Positions 5,758-14,131 of a stretch of DNA of 34,304 nucleotides are shown piece after piece. Below the pieces are notes generated by a model. The model was given only the letters and a program-made list of their open reading frames with translations. It did no database searches and was not told the DNA's origin. The stretch is from Planctomycetota bacterium (lineage in GTDB: Bacteria > Planctomycetota > Phycisphaerae > SM23-33), in contig JAJRYB010000018.1 in the NCBI GenBank assembly GCA_024275995.1, positions 1 to 34,304 on the forward strand, in the 5' to 3' direction. Both the position numbers and the translations under genes were made by a program. Position 1 is the first letter of the stretch; every line of letters begins with the position of its first letter.

Positions 5758-6903
5758 ATGACACACAAGATCGGAATCATAATGAACGGCGTCACGGGGC
5801 GCATGGGGACCAACCAGCATCTCATGCGCTCGATCGTGGAGATCATCAAACAGGGCGGGGTCACGCTGGAAAGCGGAGAGACTATCCTGCCGGACCCGAT
5901 CCTTCTCGGGCGCAATGCGGAGAAGCTCAAGAAGCTTTCCGAGATGTCCGGCGTAGAGAAATGGACCACCAGCGTGGATGAGGCGCTGTCCGATCCGGAT
6001 AACGTCATCTATTTCGATTCGCAGACCACCGAGCGCCGCGTCGAGGCGGTCCGCAGGGCGATCGAAGCCGGCAAGCACATTTACTGCGAGAAGCCCACGG
6101 CCACCAACGCCGCCGACGCGCTCGAATTGCACGAGCTGGCCGTGAAAGCCGGCGTCAAAAACGGAGTGGTGCAGGACAAGCTCTGGCTTCCCGGAATGTT
6201 GAAGCTCCAGAAACTCCGCGACGAAGGGTTCTTCGGGAAAATACTCTCCGTGCGGGGCGAGTTCGGCTACTGGGTGTTCGAGGGCGACCGCAATACCCCG
6301 CAGAGGCCCAGCTGGAACTATCGGGCACAAGACGGAGGAGGGATTATCTTCGACATGTTCTGCCACTGGCGATACGTGCTGGACAACCTGTTCGGCCAGG
6401 TCAGGAACATGCTGGTGCTCGGCGCGACGCACGTCGATAAGCGATGGGACGAAAGCGGAAGGGAGTACAAGTGTACCGCCGACGACGCCGCCTACGCGAT
6501 ATTCGAGCTGGTGGACGACATAATCGCCCAGTTCAACTCGTCGTGGTGCGTCCGCGTTCGACGGGACGACCTGCTGACGATACAGGTGGACGGTACGGAA
6601 GGTTCAGCCGTCGCAGGACTGCGAAACTGCGTCGCGCAGTCTTACGACGAGACTCCGCGGGCAATCTGGAATCCGGACGTGGATCGGCCCATCGATTTCT
6701 ACGAGGGATGGAAACCCGTGGACGCCGAGGCGAGCTATGATAACGCTTTCAAGGTGCAATGGGAGATGTTCCTGCGTCACGTCGCCGCGGACGAGCCGTT
6801 CCGTTGGGGACTTCTGGAAGGCGCCAAGGGCGTTCAACTGGCGGAGCTTGCGATGGAATCGTGGCGGCGGCGTTCGTGGACGTCGGTGCCGGAACTCGCC
6901 TGA
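5758..6903 (+). CDS. Gfo/Idh/MocA family oxidoreductase
   Basis: This is a probable NAD(P)-dependent sugar or inositol dehydrogenase-type protein of 381 aa. The N-terminal Rossmann fold begins KIGIIMNGVTGRMG. The family motif EKP, containing the catalytic Lys, occurs in IYCEKPTATN near residue 109. The C-terminal alpha/beta domain carries GGGIIFDMFCHWRYVLD, equivalent to the substrate-binding DxxxH region. The dinucleotide loop resembles that of DapB, but the DapB catalytic signature is absent. The substrate is unknown. It is separated from the cupin by a repeat, ends 15 bp from the convergent glycosyltransferase gene, and has only a weak ribosome-binding site. Confidence 0.87.
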   Translation: MTHKIGIIMNGVTGRMGTNQHLMRSIVEIIKQGGVTLESGETILPDPILLGRNAEKLKKLSEMSGVEKWTTSVDEALSDPDNVIYFDSQTTERRVEAVRRAIEAGKHIYCEKPTATNAADALELHELAVKAGVKNGVVQDKLWLPGMLKLQKLRDEGFFGKILSVRGEFGYWVFEGDRNTPQRPSWNYRAQDGGGIIFDMFCHWRYVLDNLFGQVRNMLVLGATHVDKRWDESGREYKCTADDAAYAIFELVDDIIAQFNSSWCVRVRRDDLLTIQVDGTEGSAVAGLRNCVAQSYDETPRAIWNPDVDRPIDFYEGWKPVDAEASYDNAFKVQWEMFLRHVAADEPFRWGLLEGAKGVQLAELAMESWRRRSWTSVPELA

Positions 6904-6918
6904 GCGGCCGGGGGAAAC

Positions 6919-8037
6919 TCAACCGCATGCGCCGCGGTAGATTCGCGCGACGTCCGAAACCATCCGGCTGGCCTGGTAGTACTCTCGCAGGTACGACAGC
7001 GCGCTTTCTGCGAGCGAACGGGCGGCGTCGGTGTCGTCCAGCAGCGCTGCGAGTTTCATCGTCAGGCCCGACGCGTCGCGCAGGGAAAAACTCATCGCCG
7101 TTCGACCGTCCACGAGAAAATCCGACGCCTCGGAACCCGACGTGAGCACCGGGACGCCGGCCGAGACCGCCAGCAGCGACTCGGTATCCAACGAGTGCGA
7201 AGAATGGACCGCTATATAGATATCGGCGGCTTTGAAGATTCCAGGCAATCGTGAAACCGGACGCGCGTCGGCGAAGGTCAGCACCTCACGCAGGGAGAGT
7301 TCCTCGACGCGCTTGCGAAGGCGGCGCTGTATCCTTCCTCCACCGATGATAAAGAACGCGCAATCGTAGTTGCGCAAGTGCAACTCGGCGAAACATTCCA
7401 GCAGTACCGACAGGTCCCGGAATCTCTCCATCGACCCGCCGGCTACGATCGCCGTGGTGCGTCCGTCCTCGGTGAAACACGTCGCGTGGGGCATCTGGTA
7501 TACGCCCGGCCGGACAAGGTGGATTTTCTCCGGCGATGCGGTGCGATGCCTCAGGAGGTTTCGCTGGATAGGTTCGGACGCCGCCAGCACACCCGCGCAG
7601 CGATCACGCAACGTACCGAGCCTGCGATGGTCCCAAAGCGAATAGCTGCTGACCGCGTACGGCACGCCAAGTCGCCTCGCCAGACGCCGGGCATACTTCA
7701 GGGAATCCCCGTCGAGGGCATGCACGAGCGAGGGCTTGTCCGCCCGCAATTTCTCGGATACCCCGGCTATGCATCCGTCACCGATACGCCACCACCGTAA
7801 CGGAAGGTAGCGATGGATCTTCATCGGAGGGCTGGGAAGGCAGGAAGCGTCCGCGCCGTCTGGACAAACTCCGATCACGTCGATCAGTTCGTCCATAAGT
7901 CCGATCGAGAGCGGCTCGATGATCCTGCTCAGCCGTTCGAGCGTGCCTTCTGCTGCCACCCACGCCACGCGCAGCGGCGTCTGTTCGCTGTCGCGGCCCG
8001 GCCGCTCGTCGTCACTCTTTTCGGTAAGGGAGCTCAC
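6919..8037 (-). CDS. Glycosyltransferase, GT4-like (GT-B fold)
   Basis: This 372-aa protein likely transfers a sugar from a nucleotide donor to a glycan or lipid acceptor on the cytoplasmic side. The N-terminal half has VHALDGDSLKYARRLARRLGVPY, as in GT4 enzymes. The C-terminal half has AIVAGGSMERFRD, IIGGGRIQRRLR and the donor-site segment TESLLAVSAGVPVLTSGS. The usual first Glu of the E-x7-E motif is not evident (HSLDTESLL), so activity needs checking. The start is GTG and the ribosome-binding site is weak. It is last in the long minus-strand run, 56 nt after ftsK, and converges on the oxidoreductase gene. Confidence 0.8.
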   Translation of the reverse strand: MSSLTEKSDDERPGRDSEQTPLRVAWVAAEGTLERLSRIIEPLSIGLMDELIDVIGVCPDGADASCLPSPPMKIHRYLPLRWWRIGDGCIAGVSEKLRADKPSLVHALDGDSLKYARRLARRLGVPYAVSSYSLWDHRRLGTLRDRCAGVLAASEPIQRNLLRHRTASPEKIHLVRPGVYQMPHATCFTEDGRTTAIVAGGSMERFRDLSVLLECFAELHLRNYDCAFFIIGGGRIQRRLRKRVEELSLREVLTFADARPVSRLPGIFKAADIYIAVHSSHSLDTESLLAVSAGVPVLTSGSEASDFLVDGRTAMSFSLRDASGLTMKLAALLDDTDAARSLAESALSYLREYYQASRMVSDVARIYRGACG

Positions 8038-8093
8038 GACGATATTCTACCGCCAAAAGTCCGGAAAATGCATGGGAAGATCACTACGAAGAA

Positions 8094-10460
8094 TCAGACG
8101 CTCGTAGGTTCGCCGTCGGCAGAGGACTTGCCTGACTGATCGGCTGCGATAGACGCCTGGAACACCTGCCAGTCTTCCAGTGTCATGAGACATTCGCGGG
8201 CCTGGGACCCCTTGTACTCGCCGAGGATGCCCGCGTCGGCCATCTGGTCGATGATGCGACTGGAGCGGCTGTATCCGATCTGAAGGCGACGCTGGAGCAG
8301 CGAGACGCTTCCGCGCTTGGTCTGAAGGACGATCTCGACGGCCTTCTCGAACAGCTCGTCTTTCTCGCCGCTGCCCACACCTGCCGGTTGCGACTGCAGG
8401 CGCACCAGCTCCGCGTTATATTGAGGGTCCATCGACTTGCGGAGTTCCTTCACGATGTTGCGGATCTCCGTATCATCCACGAAGGTTCCCTGCGCCCGAA
8501 TCAGGTTGCTCGTACCGGGCTGGAGGAACAGCATGTCGCCCTGCCCCAGGAGAACGTCCGCGCCGTTCTGGTCGAGGACGATCCGGCTTTCCTGACGCGA
8601 CGCCACGCGGAAGCTTATCCGGCAGGGCATGTTGGACTTGATAAGGCCGGTCACCACGTTAACCGAAGGACGCTGGGTCGCGAGGACCATGTGGATACCC
8701 ACCGCGCGGGCCTTCTGCGCGATGCGGATTATGTGCGATTCCACTTCCTTTCCGGAAGTCATCATCAGGTCGGCGAGTTCGTCGATGATGATCACGTAGT
8801 GCGGAAGGTGCGTGGTAATACCGACCTGTTCGTCCTCGGACTCGATTCCCAGTCGTTCGTAAATTTTCTCCGCCCCGAGTGCGTTGAAGCTCGCGAGGTT
8901 CTTCACGCCCGCTTCCTTCAGCAGGTCGTAGCGCTCGTCCATTTTCTGGGCGGCCCATTCGAGAATTTCCTCCGCCTTGCGCATGTCGTTTACGATGGGA
9001 CAAAGCAGGTGCGGAATATTCTCGAAGGCGGCCATCTCGACCATCTTCGGGTCCACGAGGATAAGGCGCACGTCCTCGGGTTTCCGCAGCAGGAGCATCG
9101 ACATGATGATCGAGTTTATGCAGACGCTCTTTCCGGAACCCGTGGTCCCGGCGATGAGCATGTGCGGCATCCCCGCAAGGTCCGCGACGATCGGGTTGCC
9201 TCCGGCGTCCTTGCCGAAGTAAAGCGGTATGTGCATTTTCGTTTCCGCATCCGGGGCGAGATTCATCAGTTCCTTGATCCGGACGATCTCCTTCTCCAGG
9301 TTCGGAACCTCGATACCGACGGTATCCTTTCCGAATCTCGGAGGAACGATTCGCACGCCGGAGACGGCCAGGGACCTGGCGATATCGGTCGCCAGGCCCG
9401 CTATCTGCGCGGTCTTTACGCCCGGAGCGAGCGATACCTCGAAAAGCGTAATCACCGGACCGGTCATGTACCCGACCACTTCCGCCTGGACGCCGAAATC
9501 GCTGAGCGTCTGCTGGAGGATCAGTTTCTTGCGTGCGGCGTGCACCTCCTGCGATTCCAGGTACCCGCCCGACGGCTCTTCCAGCAGGTCCGCGGAGGGA
9601 AGCGCGTAATCTTTCCCGTTGACATCCGGCGATTTTCTCTTTGCGTTCGAACGGTCGGACTTCGAAAGTTTCCCAGGCCTGTCGGGTTGCACGAAGTGCG
9701 GGCGCACTGTCGGGCGGGGACTGAGAGTGGCGCTCGTCGCGGCAACTATCGCGGGCGGTACTGCCGCCGCTACGCGAGGAACGGACGTAACGCCCGCCGT
9801 TTCGCTTGCCGCCGACCCGCTGCCGGGAAGCCTCGCCCGGATAGCGCCCAGGACAGTCGGAATCTGTCGCCGCTGCCGCCAGACCTTTCTGCCCAGGCCC
9901 GGCAGTCGCAGCACGAGATTGTCCGCTGCGAACATCAAGCCGATACAGAACGACACGACAAGTATGATCCACGCGCCTATATCGCCGAAACGCGAAAGCA
10001 GGAACCGTCCAAGCCCTATCCCGAGAATCCCGCTCGATCCGTTCAGCAGGTCGCCGTTGATCGACGGGTCGCGCAGGAATACAGCGGCGCTTGTTGCGGA
10101 GATTATCAAAGCCAGCCCGACAATTCGCCACGGAAGGTCGGTAATCCTTCCACCCAGCATCAGCAGCGCGGCGAAAATCGACGCGAACAGCAGCCCCATG
10201 TACGCTCCGGCGCCTACCCAGTACCGCAGGTAGTACGCCAGGTGCGCGCCTACCGCCCCAGCGGCGTTGTCCACCGGGTTTTTCGGGGGGTACACCAGGA
10301 GCGACGGAGGATCGGTCGGCGAGTACGTCAGCAGGCTCATCCACGACAGGACCACTACGCCGCTGAGAAGCAGCACGAAAAAATACCGTCGGAAGCGCCG
10401 GCTGTCTTTTCCGACGCCGGGTGTCTCCTGTCGTCTGATTGCTTCTTTCGTTCTGGCCAT
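8094..10460 (-). CDS. ftsK: DNA translocase FtsK/SpoIIIE
   Basis: FtsK pumps chromosomal DNA through the closing septum. At 788 aa it is a compact version. The first ~190 residues hold about four membrane segments. A Pro/Ala/Arg-rich linker follows. The motor domain has Walker A IAGTTGSGKS near residue 437, LILVDPKMVE, Walker B YVIIIDELADLM and RPSVNVVTGLIKSN. The C-terminal gamma domain (KRGSVSLLQRRLQIGYSRS) is the winged helix that reads polarity sequences. The start is the ATG next to a TTCAG repeat, with a weak ribosome-binding site. It follows dut in the minus-strand run. The large 763-aa ORF on the opposite strand is its shadow. Confidence 0.96.
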   Translation of the reverse strand: MARTKEAIRRQETPGVGKDSRRFRRYFFVLLLSGVVVLSWMSLLTYSPTDPPSLLVYPPKNPVDNAAGAVGAHLAYYLRYWVGAGAYMGLLFASIFAALLMLGGRITDLPWRIVGLALIISATSAAVFLRDPSINGDLLNGSSGILGIGLGRFLLSRFGDIGAWIILVVSFCIGLMFAADNLVLRLPGLGRKVWRQRRQIPTVLGAIRARLPGSGSAASETAGVTSVPRVAAAVPPAIVAATSATLSPRPTVRPHFVQPDRPGKLSKSDRSNAKRKSPDVNGKDYALPSADLLEEPSGGYLESQEVHAARKKLILQQTLSDFGVQAEVVGYMTGPVITLFEVSLAPGVKTAQIAGLATDIARSLAVSGVRIVPPRFGKDTVGIEVPNLEKEIVRIKELMNLAPDAETKMHIPLYFGKDAGGNPIVADLAGMPHMLIAGTTGSGKSVCINSIIMSMLLLRKPEDVRLILVDPKMVEMAAFENIPHLLCPIVNDMRKAEEILEWAAQKMDERYDLLKEAGVKNLASFNALGAEKIYERLGIESEDEQVGITTHLPHYVIIIDELADLMMTSGKEVESHIIRIAQKARAVGIHMVLATQRPSVNVVTGLIKSNMPCRISFRVASRQESRIVLDQNGADVLLGQGDMLFLQPGTSNLIRAQGTFVDDTEIRNIVKELRKSMDPQYNAELVRLQSQPAGVGSGEKDELFEKAVEIVLQTKRGSVSLLQRRLQIGYSRSSRIIDQMADAGILGEYKGSQARECLMTLEDWQVFQASIAADQSGKSSADGEPTSV

Positions 10461-10467
10461 TTCGCCG

Positions 10468-10492
10468 TTTTCAGCTTTCAGTTTTCAGCTTT
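10468..10492. repeat. TTTTCAGC direct repeat between ftsK and dut
   Basis: TTTCAGCTTT and TTTTCAGCTTT are separated by CAG, filling most of the 38-nt gap. It occupies the place where the ftsK ribosome-binding site should be. Confidence 0.5.
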
Positions 10493-10498
10493 GTCTTT

Positions 10499-10951
10499 TC
10501 ACACGCCCGTATGTCCGAACCCGCCGTCGCCGCGAGTGGTCTCGTCCAGGCGATCGACCTGGACGACATCCGCCCGCGTAACCGGCGCAATTACCATTTG
10601 CGCGATCCGCATACCACGCCGGACCGTGAACGGCTGCGATCCGACGTTACCGAGTATCACGCACACTTCGCCGCGGTAATCCGAGTCGATCGTTCCCGGC
10701 GAGTTCGCCAGCGTCAGCCCGTGCTTCAGCGCCAGACCGCTTCGCGGGCGCATCTGCGCTTCGTATCCTTTCGGCACGGCAACGTAAAAGCCGCACGGAA
10801 CGAGCCTGATCTCGCCCGGCGCTACCGACACGTCGTGCTCACAGGCGGCGCAGACATCCATGCCCGATGCACACTCGGACATGTACTGCGGCAGCGGAAC
10901 GTCGGCACAGCTGTCTTTTCGGCGTATTTGTATTCTTATCGGACCGTCCAT
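10499..10951 (-). CDS. dut: Deoxyuridine 5'-triphosphate nucleotidohydrolase
   Basis: The trimeric dUTPase hydrolyses dUTP to dUMP and pyrophosphate, keeping uracil out of DNA and supplying dTMP synthesis. The 150-aa product has all five family motifs in order: [39 protein letters not shown] and [10 protein letters not shown]. The catalytic Asp lies in GTIDSDYRG. The N-terminus has a few extra Cys-containing residues ([17 protein letters not shown]) that replace the usual short lead. It lies between coaB (42-nt gap) and ftsK on the minus strand. Confidence 0.95.
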   Translation of the reverse strand: MDGPIRIQIRRKDSCADVPLPQYMSECASGMDVCAACEHDVSVAPGEIRLVPCGFYVAVPKGYEAQMRPRSGLALKHGLTLANSPGTIDSDYRGEVCVILGNVGSQPFTVRRGMRIAQMVIAPVTRADVVQVDRLDETTRGDGGFGHTGV

Positions 10952-10993
10952 TCGATTGACTCCAAGGGAAATCGACCGGTCGGCGTTCGAGGA

Positions 10994-11632
10994 TTACGAC
11001 CGATCCGCCGGGCCTGCCACCAGTCGAACGATCTCCGTCGCCAGTTCGGTTTTTGGTCTTCGTGACCACGCAAGGACGACTCCCCCAGCCGAGAGGATAC
11101 ACGCCTGGGAAGTCTCGGCGGACATCGCTGCGGACGTGTTCAGCACAATGAAATCAGCCCCCTTGCGGGCCAGCTTGTCACAGGCTCGCGTTTCGATCTC
11201 GTCGTCCGAACCGTCCTCGACGGCGAAGGCGACTATTATCTGTCCGGGCCTCTTACGCTCTCGCAGACCGGCCAGAAGATCCTCCGTCGGGATCAGCTTC
11301 AGCGTGATCGGTCCAGCCGAGCGATTCAACTTGGCGGGTAGCACATCGACCGCTCGGAAGTCCCCCACCGCGGCGGCCATTATCAGCGCGTCGCACGAGT
11401 CGAAATGTTTTTCCAGGAGTTCGCGAAGGTCATCCACACTCGTGAAGCGTTGCAGGTCGCACCCTGCCGGCGGCTCGGTTGAACAAGGCCCCATAAGGAG
11501 CGTCACCTCATGACCGGCTGCTAGAGCGGCAGAGGCGACGGCGCAGCCCATCTTCCCGCTGGATGCGTTGGAGATGAAACGCACCGTGTCGATGTATTCC
11601 CGCGTAGGGCCTGCTGTGATGAGAACTCGCAT
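10994..11632 (-). CDS. coaB: Phosphopantothenate-cysteine ligase, stand-alone CoaB domain
   Basis: CoaB joins 4'-phosphopantothenate and cysteine, with nucleotide activation, in coenzyme A synthesis. The 212-aa protein starts [15 protein letters not shown] and contains [19 protein letters not shown] and the dimer-interface strands of the CoaB half of CoaBC. In most bacteria this domain is fused behind CoaC in one chain; here it is a separate gene 156 nt downstream. The ORF track starts 25 codons earlier. That extension is translated from the intergenic repeat ([12 protein letters not shown]), so the ATG at 11632, which begins at the conserved motif, is preferred. Confidence 0.92.
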   Translation of the reverse strand: MRVLITAGPTREYIDTVRFISNASSGKMGCAVASAALAAGHEVTLLMGPCSTEPPAGCDLQRFTSVDDLRELLEKHFDSCDALIMAAAVGDFRAVDVLPAKLNRSAGPITLKLIPTEDLLAGLRERKRPGQIIVAFAVEDGSDDEIETRACDKLARKGADFIVLNTSAAMSAETSQACILSAGGVVLAWSRRPKTELATEIVRLVAGPADRS

Positions 11633-11650
11633 GGTTAATCCGCGTTTTTT

Positions 11651-11774
11651 ACCACAAAGTTCACAAAGAACACGAAGTTCACGGAGAACTCTTATGACCA
11701 CAGCCAAACGATACTTTCAGATCGAACACCCTATTTATTACGTTTAACTTTGTGAGCTTCGTGAGCTTTGTGGT
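11651..11774. repeat. Inverted repeat element between coaC and coaB
   Basis: The left arm ACCACAAAGTTCACAAAGAA (from 11651) is mirrored by a right arm ending CTTTGTGGT (11766-11774). On the other strand the right arm reads ACCACAAAGCTCACGAAG. Nine-base words of the form xTCACAAAG/xTCACGAAG are repeated within both arms. The AT-rich centre has no gene. It looks like a dispersed foldback repeat inserted between two genes that are usually fused. Confidence 0.7.
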
Positions 11775-11788
11775 TATGAATATACTAT

Positions 11789-12379
11789 CTAAGCGTCCTT
11801 CGGCGGTTTTGCGAGCAGGATTTTTTTCGCCGCTTCGAGGATTTCTTCCGGTTCGGCCATTCTTCCTGCGCCCATCTCTCCGCAGGCAAGCCGCCCCTCG
11901 CCGGGACCGACGATATGCAAACCCCACTCACGCAGTTTCGCCATGTTCGCTTTTGTGGGCGGAGCATTGAACATTCTCGTGTTCATGGCCGGAGCTATCA
12001 GGATGCCGCACGCCTCGTGTGCCGACAGCGCCAGTGTGCTGACAAGATCGTCTGCGATACCCTGAGCTACCTTGGCGATGAAGTTCGCCGTCGCCGGCGC
12101 GACGATCACAAGGTCGGCGCGCTCCGTGAGCGAAAGGTGCTGCAAGTTGTAGTCCCGAGACGCAATCCAGAGAGACCTATAGACCTGCCTCGTTGAAAGA
12201 GTCTGGAAGGTAAGCGGCGCAACGAAGCGCGTCGCCGCCTCGGTCATCGCCACGGTAACGCCGCAACCTTCGCGGACAAGCCTGCTGGTGATCTCCGCCG
12301 CCTTGTAGCAGGCGATCCCGCCGGTTACGCACAACAGCACTTCATGCTCCGCAAGCGAACTGTCATGTTTTTCAGGCAT
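11789..12379 (-). CDS. coaC: Phosphopantothenoylcysteine decarboxylase, stand-alone CoaC domain
   Basis: This flavoprotein decarboxylates 4'-phosphopantothenoylcysteine to 4'-phosphopantetheine. The 196-aa product shows the N-terminal flavin-binding VTGGIACYKA, the catalytic-His region LQHLSLTERADLVIVAPATANFIAK, the substrate-binding APAMNTRM and the flap segment with its Cys, EGRLACGEMGAGRM. It ends where CoaB would begin in a fused CoaBC protein. It lies 21 nt after rpoZ. The rpoZ-coaBC order is common in bacteria, which supports both calls. Confidence 0.94.
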   Translation of the reverse strand: MPEKHDSSLAEHEVLLCVTGGIACYKAAEITSRLVREGCGVTVAMTEAATRFVAPLTFQTLSTRQVYRSLWIASRDYNLQHLSLTERADLVIVAPATANFIAKVAQGIADDLVSTLALSAHEACGILIAPAMNTRMFNAPPTKANMAKLREWGLHIVGPGEGRLACGEMGAGRMAEPEEILEAAKKILLAKPPKDA

Positions 12380-12400
12380 ACCGGTCGCCGACGTGAAAGG

Positions 12401-12634
12401 TCACTTGGCTAGTTCCTCCGGACTCGGAACGTCGGAGTTCTCGTAGTCGATGGCGATTTTATCTTCGAGGATTTCCCGGATCACCAGTTCCATGTCGGTC
12501 ATGCCCTCCTCGCGATCCACCAGCGCGCGTTCGCCGTTCATTATCTGCACCAGGCGCTTCTGGATCAGCGCCGTCAGCTTGAACCTGCCACCGACCTTGT
12601 TGACGATATCCTCGCTCTTCAGTGCTTCAATCAT
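12401..12634 (-). CDS. rpoZ: DNA-directed RNA polymerase omega subunit
   Basis: The 77-aa protein assists assembly of beta' into RNA polymerase. It has the family pattern of an early K-x-G-G-R-F-KL (VNKVGGRFKLTALIQKR), followed by N-GE-ALV (MNGERALVDREE), and an acidic tail. It is short but typical. The ATG overlaps the gmk stop by 4 nt, with GAGGAGAGTGGG upstream, so translation is probably coupled. The gmk-rpoZ-coaBC order is conserved across many bacteria. Confidence 0.9.
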   Translation of the reverse strand: MIEALKSEDIVNKVGGRFKLTALIQKRLVQIMNGERALVDREEGMTDMELVIREILEDKIAIDYENSDVPSPEELAK

Positions 12635-13206
12635 TCGTTCCCACTCTCCTCGTTGACAATTCGGACTACCTTCCGGACAGCTTTTTCCAGGTCGTCGTTG
12701 ACCACGCGATGATTATACACGCCGCTTCTGATTGCGGTGTCTATTTCTTCGGCCGCCTTTTCCAGACGCCTCTTGCGAGACTCTTGGTCTTCCGTCCCGC
12801 GACCGCAAAGGCGACGGGCGAGTTCCTCCTCGCTTGGAGGAAGGATCAGAACGAACGTGGCGCCCGGCATCTGTTTCGCCACCTGCAGGCCGCCTTGTAC
12901 GTCGATCTCAAGGATCACGGTCTTCCCGTCCTGGATCGCTTTGCGAACCGGACCGGCGGGCGTTCCGTACATCTCGCCGAAGACCTCGGCCCATTCCAGC
13001 ATTTCGCCGCGACGAACCATTTCCGCAAAGGTATCGCGGTCCACGAAGTAAAACGCCTCGCCTTCCCGTTCTCCGGGGCGCCGGCGGCGCGTCGTAACGG
13101 AAACGCTGAACGTAGCGCCGGTCCGCTCGAGCAGTTCACGAAGAATAGTGCCCTTGCCCGTTCCCGACGGACCGGAAATCACGATGAGTTTTCCGACGTT
13201 GCTCAT
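12631..13206 (-). CDS. gmk: Guanylate kinase
   Basis: Gmk phosphorylates GMP to GDP using ATP. The 191-aa product shows the P-loop ISGPSGTGKGT, the GMP-binding SVTTRRRRPGEREGEAFYFVD and EMYGTP segments, and VILEIDVQGG. The ATG at 13206 (MSNVGKLIVISG) is preferred over the upstream TTG used in the ORF track, which would add only two residues. It follows yicC after 30 nt, as in many genomes, and overlaps rpoZ by 4 nt. Confidence 0.95.
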   Translation of the reverse strand: MSNVGKLIVISGPSGTGKGTILRELLERTGATFSVSVTTRRRRPGEREGEAFYFVDRDTFAEMVRRGEMLEWAEVFGEMYGTPAGPVRKAIQDGKTVILEIDVQGGLQVAKQMPGATFVLILPPSEEELARRLCGRGTEDQESRKRRLEKAAEEIDTAIRSGVYNHRVVNDDLEKAVRKVVRIVNEESGNE

Positions 13207-13236
13207 TTTCAATCGTCAATGCAGGCCTTTCGCCTG

Positions 13237-14118
13237 TCATTCCGCGTTCTGAACCTGCTCCTTCAGGCGGTCGATGGCCGTTTTTATCTCCACCACCGCC
13301 CGCGTGATCTCACCGTCGTTCGCCTTCGAGCCGATCGTGTTCGCCTCGCGGAGCATCTCCTGGGCGATGAAGTCCAGCTTGCGCCCGGCGGGTCCATCGG
13401 CGCCTATCGCCTCGTCAAACTGCTCCAGGTGCCCCCTGAGACGCGAAATTTCCTCGGCGATATCGCATCGCTCGGCGAAGATCGCCACTTCACGCGCGAG
13501 GTTTTCCTCGTCGATCTTCACGTTGCCTACGTTGAGAAGTTCCTGCACCCTGTCGGATAGCCTCTGGTGGTAGTCCACGACGACTCGCGGCGCCGCGGCG
13601 ATAACCGTAGAGAGGTTCTCCTCGATCACCGTCAGGTTTCCGCGGAGATCCTCGGTGAGCGCTTTTCCTTCCGTGCGGCGCATCTCCAGCAGCGAATCGA
13701 TTGCACGCTCGATCAGGTCCAAAAGCACCTTCTGCGTCTTCTCGCAGAGGTCTTCGATCGGGGGCGGCTCGCAGACCTTCGGCAGTTGCAGCAGGCCCGC
13801 AAGGTCGATCCGCAACGTGGGGTTCGCCTCGACCTCCAGCTCGCGAAGCTGATCGACGTAACTCCGCAAGGCGACGTGATTCACCCTGTACGCAGCCAGG
13901 TCGTCCGGGAGCTTCATTCGCACGCTAAGCGTCACCGTTCCGCGATTGATCCGGCCGCGCACGAGACGCTCGACGGTCTGCTCGATCGCGTTAAAACCGT
14001 CCGGCAGACGAATGACGCTCTTGAAGTAGCGATTGTTGACGGACCGGACCTCGACGGCGTACTCGACGCCTTCGGCGAGATCGGTCGCGGCACCATACCC
14101 GGTCATGGAGTGCAGCAT
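13237..14118 (-). CDS. yicC: YicC/YloC family endoribonuclease
   Basis: This 293-aa protein belongs to a widespread family associated with RNA turnover and stationary-phase fitness. The start MLHSMTGYGAA and the segment VEVRSVNNRYFK are diagnostic, as is the C-terminal FDFIAQEMLREANTIGSK-like stretch (here KLDFIAQEMLREANTIGSKA). The ORF track extends 86 codons upstream into Arg-rich sequence with no family match; GGGAG 7 nt before the ATG at 14118 sets the start. It lies between secG (13-nt gap) and gmk (30-nt gap). Confidence 0.93.
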   Translation of the reverse strand: MLHSMTGYGAATDLAEGVEYAVEVRSVNNRYFKSVIRLPDGFNAIEQTVERLVRGRINRGTVTLSVRMKLPDDLAAYRVNHVALRSYVDQLRELEVEANPTLRIDLAGLLQLPKVCEPPPIEDLCEKTQKVLLDLIERAIDSLLEMRRTEGKALTEDLRGNLTVIEENLSTVIAAAPRVVVDYHQRLSDRVQELLNVGNVKIDEENLAREVAIFAERCDIAEEISRLRGHLEQFDEAIGADGPAGRKLDFIAQEMLREANTIGSKANDGEITRAVVEIKTAIDRLKEQVQNAE

Positions 14119-14131
14119 GGAGGAACTCCCG

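Noticed and set aside
5758-6903. dapB (dihydrodipicolinate reductase)
   Set aside because: The N-terminal loop is similar, but the catalytic HHxxKxDxPSGTA signature is absent and the Gfo/Idh/MocA EKP motif is present.
8388-10679. 763-aa ORF on the plus strand
   Set aside because: It is antisense to ftsK, rich in Arg/His and without any domain; ftsK on the other strand has every family motif.
12622-13560. 312-aa plus-strand ORF
   Set aside because: It is antisense to gmk and yicC, both of which are clearly coding on the minus strand.
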